NCBI GenBank assembly: GCA_903929325.1
Contig: CAIYUD010000230.1
Span: 1 to 14,842 of the forward strand
Origin: an uncultured Opitutia bacterium
Lineage (GTDB): Bacteria > Verrucomicrobiota > Verrucomicrobiia > Opitutales > UBA953
Direction: 5' to 3'
Length of the DNA: 14,842 bases
In this document: positions 1-6,240 of the stretch, one piece after another
Layout of the letters: the number at the start of each line of letters is the position of its first letter
Position numbering within the stretch: the stretch's first letter is position 1
Position numbers and translations under genes: made by a program
The notes under the pieces: model-generated
Told to the model about the DNA's origin: nothing
Seen by the model: only the letters and a program-made list of their open reading frames with translations
Database searches by the model: none

Positions 1-456
1 GAGCGGGACTTTCTTCCAAGCGTCGGTCAACTCAAGTTCAGGAATGACATACCGCGACTGAGCAATCCATTCAGGTGCAGGGTGTGGCTGGCCATAATAC
101 TTCTGGTAAAGCTCTGGCGACCGTAGCCGAAAATCTGCGGATAGATCTAATACGCGCTTACCGGCCGCAATCAGTGGCCGAGCATACTCAGCAGCGATGC
201 CATGGGGTAGCGCCAGGAACCAAACCTCCACAGAGGACTTGGCGCACTCTTCGGGCGAAGACCCGGTGAAGGTGAGCGCAGGGTCCACGATGCCACGTAG
301 TCGAGGCAACTCATCGCTAACTTTTTTACCGGCCAACGAACGGGAGCATACGGCCGAAAGTTTTACCTTCGGGTGCTGAGCGAGCAGGCGCACAAGTTCC
401 TCCCCCGTGTAGCCGGAGGCGCCGATGATGCCGACGTGGATGTGTGACGTTCCCAT
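1..456 (-). CDS. argC: N-acetyl-gamma-glutamyl-phosphate reductase, N-terminal part (runs off the window)
   Basis: This gene encodes the NADPH-dependent reduction of N-acetylglutamyl-5-phosphate to the semialdehyde in cytoplasmic arginine biosynthesis. The reverse strand reads from an ATG at 456 without a stop to base 1, giving 152 codons. The protein opens MGTSHIHVGIIGASGYTGEE, which holds the dinucleotide-binding GASGYTG loop. Further on are LALPHG and DLSADFRL, both typical of ArgC, followed by a PELEL segment. The catalytic cysteine region (usually NPGCYPT, about residue 150) would lie just beyond the window edge, so it cannot be checked. The ATG is the only start that keeps the glycine-rich loop at the usual distance from the N-terminus. 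No Shine-Dalgarno sequence precedes it. The gene lies downstream of rpsI but behind a strong terminator, so it probably has its own promoter or depends on read-through. Other arg genes may follow to the left. Confidence 0.95.
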   Translation of the reverse strand, partial: MGTSHIHVGIIGASGYTGEELVRLLAQHPKVKLSAVCSRSLAGKKVSDELPRLRGIVDPALTFTGSSPEECAKSSVEVWFLALPHGIAAEYARPLIAAGKRVLDLSADFRLRSPELYQKYYGQPHPAPEWIAQSRYVIPELELTDAWKKVPL

Positions 457-510
457 GGTGTGAGTAAGGAAAAAAGATGGACGGGTTGAAAGGATGAAGG
501 AGACGGATAC

Positions 511-535
511 GAAAAAGGCCCCAAAAAGGGGCCTT
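511..535 (-). terminator. Rho-independent terminator of the rplM-rpsI operon
   Basis: On the reverse strand an 8-bp perfect stem (AAGGCCCC, bases 528-535, with GGGGCCTT, bases 515-522) closes a TTTTT loop and is followed by a run of T ending near 511. It lies just past the rpsI stop and before argC. The geometry is that of a strong intrinsic terminator. Confidence 0.93.
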
Positions 536-556
536 GTTTCGTGTATCTCGTGCGGA

Positions 557-958
557 TTAGCGCTTCGAGAACTGGAAGCGCTTACGCGCACCAGGACGGC
601 CCGGTTTCTTACGCTCGCGCATACGACCATCGCGGGTCAGTAAGCCGGCTTTCTTAAGAGAAGGACGGAGGCCTAGATCGAGCTTCTGGAGAGCACGTGC
701 TAAGGCATGGGAAATTGCACCGGCTTGACCGTTAGGTCCGCCACCCGCCACGCGGATAAGGACGTCGACTTGACCTTCGAGGCCAGCGACACGCAAAGGA
801 CTGGTAGCAGCCTTAATCAGCGCTTCAGTATAAAGAAGCACGCTGGCAGGACGGCCGTTGATGGTGATCTCTCCGGTGCCACGCTTTAGGTGCACGCGTG
901 CGCTAGCCGTCTTACGACGACCAACAGCAGTGAGAGTAGGATTCTTAGCAGCGCTCAT
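557..958 (-). CDS. rpsI: 30S ribosomal protein S9 (uS9)
   Basis: The 133-residue protein is a component of the head of the small ribosomal subunit, where its basic C-terminal tail reaches towards the P-site tRNA. The sequence shows the family core: VGRRKTASARVHLKRGTGEI near the N-terminus, INGRP, GGGPNGQAGAISHALARAL in the middle, and the conserved end KKPGRPGARKRFQFSKR. The length is normal for bacterial S9. The gene follows rplM by 15 bases, the classical L13-S9 pair, and both are probably on one transcript ended by the hairpin at 511-535. Upstream of the ATG there is only AAGAAG directly against the start codon, at the wrong spacing for a Shine-Dalgarno sequence. Confidence 0.98.
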   Translation of the reverse strand: MSAAKNPTLTAVGRRKTASARVHLKRGTGEITINGRPASVLLYTEALIKAATSPLRVAGLEGQVDVLIRVAGGGPNGQAGAISHALARALQKLDLGLRPSLKKAGLLTRDGRMRERKKPGRPGARKRFQFSKR

Positions 959-973
959 CTTCTTAAATTCAGA

Positions 974-1405
974 TTAACCTTTGAAAGGCACAGGGTTGTT
1001 CGCCTCGTGCGTATGCTTTTCGCCCGCGAACACACGAAGCTTACGCAGCATGTCATTCGCGAGACGATTCTTGGGGAGCATGCCTTTCACAGCATGGGTG
1101 ATAATAAATTCAGGCTTGTGAGCGCGCATGTGCGCGACGTTGCGGCGGTAGGCAGTGCCGACCCAACCTGTATAGAACATATACTCTTTGGCGTCTTCCT
1201 TCGCGCCGGTAAGGCGGACTTTGTCAGCGTTAATCACGACGACATAGTCGCCGGTATCAACGTGCGCCGTGTACGTCACTTTGTGGCGTCCACGGAGGAT
1301 GTTAGCAATTTTTACCGCGAGGCGGCCAAGGACTTGGTCCTTAGCGTCTACGAGCACCCAGGCTCGGTCAGTAGCCTGCACGTTCTTGGCGAGCGTGGTC
1401 TTCAT
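974..1405 (-). CDS. rplM: 50S ribosomal protein L13 (uL13)
   Basis: This is an early-assembling large-subunit protein. The 143-residue product from the ATG at 1405 starts MKTTLAKNVQATDRAWVLVD and contains the family hallmarks DAKDQVLGRLAVKIA, GDYVVVINADKVRLTG, the KEYMFYTGWVG segment and AVKGMLPKNRLANDMLRKL. The reading frame stays open 26 codons further upstream to 1483. I chose the internal ATG because it gives the standard family length of about 142 residues and the normal N-terminus. The 74 bases between the preceding gene and this ATG may hold the operon promoter, but I cannot name a convincing one. L13 autoregulates its operon in several bacteria, and no leader structure is obvious here. 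No Shine-Dalgarno sequence is present. Confidence 0.97.
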   Translation of the reverse strand: MKTTLAKNVQATDRAWVLVDAKDQVLGRLAVKIANILRGRHKVTYTAHVDTGDYVVVINADKVRLTGAKEDAKEYMFYTGWVGTAYRRNVAHMRAHKPEFIITHAVKGMLPKNRLANDMLRKLRVFAGEKHTHEANNPVPFKG

Positions 1406-1479
1406 AAGTCGAAAGTCGGAACATGAGATTTCAGACCCCTCCGTCAACAACCGATTCAGAGAAAATAGGGGTAAATCCC

Positions 1480-2238
1480 TCAAAAGGTCCGGGAGATCGA
1501 TACCCCACCCTGGCTGGCCGTGCGATTTGGCCCCTCTGAACGAACCTGCACACCCCCATGTAAATCAAGGGTATAGGCACCTCCCAGCCCTACAGTGAGG
1601 TAAACCGTCCCTTCTATATAACTAAAACCATCCACCACCCCAAGGTTACCCCCTAGGCTATCGGCTGCATGGCTGACCCCGACGGTAGGCGAAAAGCTAA
1701 CGGACCAATCAGCGTTCAGTACCTTCGTATAGTAAAGGGAGATGTCGGCCTGAAGCTCCTGCCGAACAGGGATCCAACGCGCTCCCGCATAAAAAGATAA
1801 GCTGCCAGCTAGAAAGTCATGGCCGTACTTAATCGACACTTCTGCTTCTCGCTCAATGGACGCAACGGTTGCGGGGTTGATGCCGAGTTGCTGAATGAAG
1901 CCAAACCCGACGCCGACATAACTGGATTCGCTATGACGTTGAATCTCTAGACTGACATAACGTTGATCAAGCCGAGGTGATGCATCGAGCGAACGCATCA
2001 CGTCCGCATGCAAATAAAGGTTAAGCCCAAGACCCCCAGGCACACTGAGATTCGCATCAGCTGAAAGTAATCCGGTTGTGCCGACGTCAGGCGCACGCCC
2101 ACGCAACAAAGGCCGGGAAACAAAACCGACTTCAACCGTCGAGTCCGTGTTGCGAGCTACCTCCTCCATCCAACCTGCCCGTGCCGTGGTGATGGCAGTC
2201 GCGGCAAGCAGGAGGAGACGTAGCGGCGAACGGTTCAT
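1480..2238 (-). CDS. Hypothetical exported protein, probably an outer-membrane beta-barrel
   Basis: I do not recognise a named family. The 252-residue protein from the ATG at 2238 begins MNRSPLRLLLLAATAITTARAG, a textbook signal peptide with an A-R-A cleavage site near residues 18-20. The mature part is rich in alternating polar and hydrophobic stretches (YVGVGFGFIQQLG, GSLSFYAGARWIPV, WSVSFSPTVGVSH, GTVYLTVGLGGAYTLDLHGG) and ends in phenylalanine (SISRTF), as expected of a barrel recognised by the BAM machinery. The start overlaps the icd stop by one base (TAATG), so translation is probably coupled to icd. An upstream in-frame start at 2277 would lie inside icd and would put 13 residues ahead of the signal peptide, so I reject it. 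A role in the envelope is inferred. Nothing in the sequence gives a substrate. Confidence 0.8.
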   Translation of the reverse strand: MNRSPLRLLLLAATAITTARAGWMEEVARNTDSTVEVGFVSRPLLRGRAPDVGTTGLLSADANLSVPGGLGLNLYLHADVMRSLDASPRLDQRYVSLEIQRHSESSYVGVGFGFIQQLGINPATVASIEREAEVSIKYGHDFLAGSLSFYAGARWIPVRQELQADISLYYTKVLNADWSVSFSPTVGVSHAADSLGGNLGVVDGFSYIEGTVYLTVGLGGAYTLDLHGGVQVRSEGPNRTASQGGVSISRTF

Positions 2239-3485
2239 TACATTGCCGCAATAATACCATCCGCGAAGGCCGAGCACTTCACTTCGGTCGCACCTTCCAT
2301 CTGACGAGCAAAGTCGTAAGTCACCTTGCGCGTACCAATAGCCCCATTGAGACCTTTCAGGATTAGATCAGCTGCCTCCACCCATCCCATATAACGAAGC
2401 ATCATTTCCGCGGAGAGCACCACGGAGCCAGGGTTCACAACATCTTTGTCAGCATACTTCGGCGCTGTGCCGTGGGTTGCTTCAAAAATCGCGTGACCGG
2501 TAAGGTAATTGATGTTTCCGCCTGGGGCGATACCGATACCGCCAACCTGAGCTGCCAAGGCATCGGAGAGGTAGTCGCCGTTGAGATTCAAGGTCGCAAT
2601 CACGTCGAAATCGGTCGGGCGCGTCAGAATTTGCTGCAAGGTGATATCGGCAATCGAGTCCTTGATGACAAGTCCAGCACCAGGCTTGCCTTCGGGAATC
2701 TTGCACCATGGGCCGCCATCAATCTCAACCGCACCAAATTCGCGCTTCGCGAGTTCGTAGCCCCACTTCATGAAGGCACCTTCGGTGTACTTCATAATGT
2801 TACCTTTGTGGACGAGCGTCAGTGATTTGCGCTTATTCGTAATCGCATACTGAATCGCCGAACGAATGAGTCGCTCAGAACCAGGCTGAGAAACAGGCTT
2901 AATGCCAACCCCGACTGTCTTAGGAGCTTCCGAACCAAAACGGATCTTGGAGAATTCCTTGGGATAGTTGGTTTTCAGGAAATCGAGTGTCTTGAGTGCG
3001 ATTTCGGAACCGGCTTCAAAATCAACCCCGGCGTAAATATCTTCGGTATTCTCACGGAAGATAACCATGTCGACTTTCTCAGGATGCTTTACGGGGGAAG
3101 GAACACCGGTGAACCACTGTACCGGACGAAGACAGACATAGAGGTCGAGTTGCTGACGGAGTGCTACATTGAGCGAACGGATGCCACCACCGGTAGGCGT
3201 CGTTAACGGACCCTTAATACCAACCAAATATTGCTTGAAGGCCGTCAGGGTTTCTTCGGGGAGCCAATTCTGCGTCGCCTTAAAAGCTTTTTCACCCGCT
3301 AAGACTTCTTTCCAAACAATCTGGCGCTTGCCCGCATAAGCTTTCTTCACGGCCGCATCGATGACGCGGACAGATGCACGCCAGATATCAGGACCCGTGC
3401 CATCGCCTTCGATGAATGGTACAATAGGGTGATCAGGAACGCTTAATTTGCCTGCCTGAATGGTAATGGTCTGTCCGGTGCTCAT
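2238..3485 (-). CDS. icd: Isocitrate dehydrogenase, NADP-dependent, E. coli type
   Basis: The enzyme oxidatively decarboxylates isocitrate to 2-oxoglutarate in the TCA cycle, making NADPH. The 415-residue length and the sequence match the bacterial homodimeric family closely. The isocitrate-binding segment GGGIRSLNVALRQ lies at about 99-111, with Ser104 at the position that AceK phosphorylates in E. coli, plus Asn106 and Arg110. Arg120 and Arg144 (in FRENTEDIYAG), Tyr151 and Lys227 are also present. The metal site is seen as NGDYLSDA (Asp304, Asp308). The cofactor region reads THGTAPKYADKD, and the Lys343-Tyr344 pair matches the NADP-specific enzymes rather than the NAD type. It lies upstream of, and one base overlapping, the predicted outer-membrane protein gene. 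No aceK is visible in the window, so phospho-control is not established. Confidence 0.97.
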   Translation of the reverse strand: MSTGQTITIQAGKLSVPDHPIVPFIEGDGTGPDIWRASVRVIDAAVKKAYAGKRQIVWKEVLAGEKAFKATQNWLPEETLTAFKQYLVGIKGPLTTPTGGGIRSLNVALRQQLDLYVCLRPVQWFTGVPSPVKHPEKVDMVIFRENTEDIYAGVDFEAGSEIALKTLDFLKTNYPKEFSKIRFGSEAPKTVGVGIKPVSQPGSERLIRSAIQYAITNKRKSLTLVHKGNIMKYTEGAFMKWGYELAKREFGAVEIDGGPWCKIPEGKPGAGLVIKDSIADITLQQILTRPTDFDVIATLNLNGDYLSDALAAQVGGIGIAPGGNINYLTGHAIFEATHGTAPKYADKDVVNPGSVVLSAEMMLRYMGWVEAADLILKGLNGAIGTRKVTYDFARQMEGATEVKCSAFADGIIAAM

Positions 3486-3564
3486 GGGGAGTGGATGGCA
3501 ATCGGACTAAGCCCTCCCTTCAAGGGAAAACCGTCCCCATTCACCGAGAGGCGACAAATTAGGG

Positions 3565-3596
3565 AAAAAGAAAAGGATTTCCCTTGGGAAATCCTT
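3565..3596 (-). terminator. Rho-independent terminator of the RHH/lysine-tail gene
   Basis: On the reverse strand an 11-bp perfect inverted repeat (AAGGATTTCCC with GGGAAATCCTT, bases 3573-3596, turning on a 2-base centre so that about 4 bases form the loop) is followed by TTTTCTTTTT. It sits 60 bases past the stop of the upstream gene and about 80 bases before icd, so it separates the two transcripts. Confidence 0.9.
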
Positions 3597-3600
3597 GAAC

Positions 3601-3627
3601 CGGCGTGAGCCGGGAGAGATCGCTAGC
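3601..3627 (-). repeat. Small hairpin with flanking GCTAGC, possible REP-like repeat copy 1
   Basis: On the reverse strand this reads GCTAGC, then 9 bases, then CGGCTCACGCCG, which is a 4-bp stem around a TCAC loop. The same arrangement, with the same 12 bases and a GCTAGC at almost the same spacing (8 bases), is found on the forward strand at 10947-10972. Both copies are intergenic. The site lies between the RHH gene and its terminator. With only two copies visible, its repeat nature is an inference. Confidence 0.45.
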
Positions 3628-3655
3628 CAGCTCTTACGAGCCAACTAAAGAAGAA

Positions 3656-4102
3656 TTATTTCTTCTTAGCGGTCTTCTTCTTGGCGGCGCCTTTTTTAGC
3701 AGCCTTTTTCTTTTTAGCCATGATGTTGTTTTTGTTTGGGATCGGGGTTGGGTTAGAAGGCAACGCAGACAGCGCTACCCTCACAATTCGCCCTAGACTC
3801 ACCCGTGCGCTACGCGCTTGACGGGATATACGGGTCCGGAGCTCCGAGGGGACTCGGAAAGACACTTGCAACGACGGCGAGCGTTCAACGTTCGTACGCA
3901 CCGCATCAAAACGGTCGAGTGCGTGACGAATCGCCTGGCTCAAAGTCGGCATTCCAGACTTTTCCTGGAAGGCGACGACGTTTGCATGGAGATCAGCTGG
4001 CAGTGAAACCGTTAAGAGGCTTTCGCCTGAAATATTTTCGGTTTTGTTAGTCACTGCTGCTTGCTTCACGGATGAATGTAGCACTCGAAGTGAATCACGC
4101 AA
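3656..4102 (-). CDS. Predicted DNA-binding protein: two RHH-like units plus a histone H1-like lysine-rich tail
   Basis: I do not recognise a named gene. The 148-residue reading holds two similar units of about 40 residues, each a short strand followed by two helices as in ribbon-helix-helix proteins. Unit 1 starts at LLTVSLPADLHANVV and runs through TLSQAIRHALDRF (about residues 30-67). Unit 2 starts at LQVSFRVPSELRTRI and runs through SLGRIVRVALSAL (about 78-114). A Pro/Asn linker leads to a tail of nearly pure Lys and Ala, MAKKKKAAKKGAAKKKTAKKK minus its last residue, resembling the tail of bacterial H1-like proteins. The likely role is DNA binding, either architectural or regulatory. The start is uncertain: the longest form begins with TTG at 4102, and GTG codons follow within the first 20 residues. 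The tail could also be translated separately from the ATG at 3721 (21 residues). The gene is divergent from the metal ATPase and has its own terminator. Confidence 0.7.
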   Translation of the reverse strand: MRDSLRVLHSSVKQAAVTNKTENISGESLLTVSLPADLHANVVAFQEKSGMPTLSQAIRHALDRFDAVRTNVERSPSLQVSFRVPSELRTRISRQARSARVSLGRIVRVALSALPSNPTPIPNKNNIMAKKKKAAKKGAAKKKTAKKK

Positions 4103-4209
4103 GCGTCTTTTTCATATTTATCACGGTCGTAAAAAGTGACGCGCGGAGAGGAAAATTTCTCTACATGCGTGTGTTATTTGTATCCTATTAACAACTACAC
4201 ATCGTGTCA

Positions 4210-4238
4210 TTGACCACTCGAAAAGTTGTCGTTAGAGT
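4210..4238 (+). promoter_or_regulatory. Candidate sigma-70 promoter of the metal ATPase, apparently leaderless
   Basis: TTGACC (4210-4215, five of six matches to the -35 consensus), a 17-base spacer, and TAGAGT (4233-4238, four of six to the -10 consensus). Only six bases separate the -10 element from the ATG at 4245, so transcription would begin at or next to the start codon. The absence of a Shine-Dalgarno sequence agrees with a leaderless mRNA. Confidence 0.5.
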
Positions 4239-4244
4239 TTTGCA

Positions 4245-6152
4245 ATGCCGCACGACCACTCACATGACGACGAACATGACCATGGCTGGCGCTCACTTGC
4301 GCTGCAGTCTGCCATTTGCGCCGCACTCGGCATAGGCGCACTGGCTCTCAAACACCTCCACGGCAATGTGAATGACATTTATGTCTACCTACTAGCCGGC
4401 GGTGCTTCACTTGCAGGCGGATGGGAGGCTGCGGAAGAAGGTTGGCACTCCATTCGCTACCATCATCGCATCGATGTACACTTACTCATGCTTCTCGCCG
4501 CCCTAGGCGCATGGGCGATGGGCGAATGGGAAGAGGGCGTACTGCTACTCTTTCTCTTTTCTGCCGCTGGCGCGATGGAACACTACGCACTCGACCGTAC
4601 GCGCAGAGCCGTGGATGCCCTTATGGCTGGCGCGCCAACCCATGCACGCATGGAAGACGGCAAGCTAATCCCTGTTGCCGATTTAAAGCCAGGAGATCGC
4701 ATCCTACTCCTTCCGGGGGACCGTGTACCGTGTGACGCTGAGCTCATTGAAGGTGCCACCGAGATGGACGAGTCTACCTTAACCGGTGAATCCGTTGCGG
4801 TACCTAAGCGCAGAGGCAGCGAGTTGCTCGCTGGCACGCTGAATGGTTCAGGTCGGGTTATTGGACGCGTAATTCGTGCGGAAGCACAGAGCTCGGTTCA
4901 GCGCATCCTTAGTCTCATCCGCGAAGCCCAGTCGCGAAAAGCACCCTCACAAAGGCTCATCGACAAATGGGGTGGTATCTATGCCGCCAGCGTGATCGGG
5001 GTCTCGGCAATCTTCTTCCTCTACTTGGTCTTCATTGCAGGCGTAGGCATTACATTATCGGAGATGCCTGAAAAGGGCGCTCTCTATAGAGCTATGACTT
5101 TACTGGTGGTGGCGAGCCCCTGTGCACTTGTTCTCTCAATCCCTTCGGCGGTATTGGCCGCCATAGCGGCAGGAGCTCGCCGCGGTATTCTCTTCCGCGG
5201 AGGTGCAGCTGTTGAGCGGCTGGCTGACGTGCGTGTCATGTGCTTCGATAAGACCGGCACGCTGACACGTGGCGAACCGACGGTTACCAGTCACACCTGT
5301 CACCCTGCAACGAGTGAACCCGTGGCGCTCAAAGCCGTAGCGGCTCTGGCGACTGCATCTGCCCACCCTCTTTCACGCTCCGTCTCACTTTGGTGCAAAG
5401 CTCAAGGCATCGACCCCGTCGTACCCCAAGACTTTGCCAGCGTCACGGGTGAGGGCGTCCAAGGTACGGTTGACGGCCGTCTCTGGCGGATGGGTAAACG
5501 GACTTTCGTCGGCTCACCAGAGCTTCAGGTAACCGCCGAGGAAGGACTCGGTAGTGAAGTATGGGTTTCTGATGGCACCATCCATCTACACATACACCTC
5601 CGAGATGAGGTACGCGTCGAGAGCCGGCCTGTGCTCGCGGGTCTCGCAGCACGCGGCGTTCACTGCGTCATGCTCACGGGCGATAAATCAGGGGCCGCCG
5701 CCAAAGCTGCTGCTGAAATCGGCATTCCCGAAGTCGCTTCTGGACTCAAGCCATGGGATAAAGTTGAACGCGTTCGCACCTTCTCATCGCAAGGCAAAGT
5801 CGTGGCGATGGTGGGTGACGGTATCAATGACGCCCCTTCTTTAGCCGCTGCAGATGTTTCCGTTGCGATGGCTGGTCGCGGAAGTGATGCCGCCAAGGAA
5901 TCAAGCGACATCCTCCTCGTCGATGATCGCCTCGATAAACTACTCGAAGCCTTCGACCTTAGTCAGCGCACTCGGGCAATCATTCGCCAAAACTTGGTTA
6001 TCTCGATGGGCACCGTCGGCGTCATGGCCATGCTCACGATTAGCAAAGGCGTGCCACTCTACGCAGGTGTTATCGCTCACGAAGGCAGCACGGTGATTGT
6101 CTGTCTCAATGGACTAAGACTGCTGAGCGGCAGACTAAAGCCTAAGGCCTAA
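4245..6152 (+). CDS. P1B-type heavy-metal transporting ATPase, P1B-4-like (SPC/HEGST type)
   Basis: This is a membrane pump that uses ATP to move transition-metal ions out of the cytoplasm. The 635 residues contain the full P-type set: TGES (180-183, actuator domain), the phosphorylated aspartate in DKTGT (Asp335), SAHPLSRS with the P1B HP pair (374-375), MLTGD (477-480) and GDGINDAP (524-531). The transport motif in the sixth membrane helix of the P1B topology is SPC (291-293) instead of CPC, and the last helix carries HEGST (612-616). Together these are the signature of the P1B-4 group, linked in the literature to Co, Fe(II), Ni or Zn export, so the metal cannot be fixed here. There is no N-terminal HMA domain. 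The N-terminus is instead His/Asp-rich (HDHSHDDEHDH, residues 3-13), a plausible metal-binding tail. The gene stands alone, with its own promoter and terminator. Confidence 0.95.
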   Translation: MPHDHSHDDEHDHGWRSLALQSAICAALGIGALALKHLHGNVNDIYVYLLAGGASLAGGWEAAEEGWHSIRYHHRIDVHLLMLLAALGAWAMGEWEEGVLLLFLFSAAGAMEHYALDRTRRAVDALMAGAPTHARMEDGKLIPVADLKPGDRILLLPGDRVPCDAELIEGATEMDESTLTGESVAVPKRRGSELLAGTLNGSGRVIGRVIRAEAQSSVQRILSLIREAQSRKAPSQRLIDKWGGIYAASVIGVSAIFFLYLVFIAGVGITLSEMPEKGALYRAMTLLVVASPCALVLSIPSAVLAAIAAGARRGILFRGGAAVERLADVRVMCFDKTGTLTRGEPTVTSHTCHPATSEPVALKAVAALATASAHPLSRSVSLWCKAQGIDPVVPQDFASVTGEGVQGTVDGRLWRMGKRTFVGSPELQVTAEEGLGSEVWVSDGTIHLHIHLRDEVRVESRPVLAGLAARGVHCVMLTGDKSGAAAKAAAEIGIPEVASGLKPWDKVERVRTFSSQGKVVAMVGDGINDAPSLAAADVSVAMAGRGSDAAKESSDILLVDDRLDKLLEAFDLSQRTRAIIRQNLVISMGTVGVMAMLTISKGVPLYAGVIAHEGSTVIVCLNGLRLLSGRLKPKA

Positions 6153-6172
6153 AGGATAAGCGAACGCAAATG

Positions 6173-6200
6173 AAAGGGGCTGCTTTCGCAGCCCCTTTTT
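6173..6200 (+). terminator. Rho-independent terminator of the ATPase gene, probably bidirectional
   Basis: GGGGCTGC (6176-6183), loop TTTC, GCAGCCCC (6188-6195), then TTTTT. The stem can be lengthened by AAA/TTT pairs. Read on the reverse strand the same hairpin is followed by only TTTC, so it could also end the convergent rodA-rng transcript, less strongly. A second, interrupted inverted repeat (AGACT...AGTCT with GACC/GGTC inside, 6210-6235) lies between it and the rng stop and has no T run. Confidence 0.92.
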
Positions 6201-6240
6201 CTTGGCACCAGACTTTAGACCTTGGTCCTTAGTCTATACT

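Noticed and set aside
890..1426. A 178-codon forward open frame across rplM
   Set aside because: It lies antisense to a certain ribosomal protein gene and has no recognisable domains.
1406..1479. Possible L13-type autoregulatory RNA leader or terminator upstream of rplM
   Set aside because: Only a 4-bp stem (AGGG/CCCT near 1466-1480) is visible. It is too weak to call either a leader fold or a terminator.
4111..4131. A six-codon ATG frame (MKKTLA) just upstream of the RHH gene start, considered as a leader peptide
   Set aside because: It is too short and is out of frame with the gene, and there is no attenuator structure next to it. The overlap with the TTG start seems accidental.
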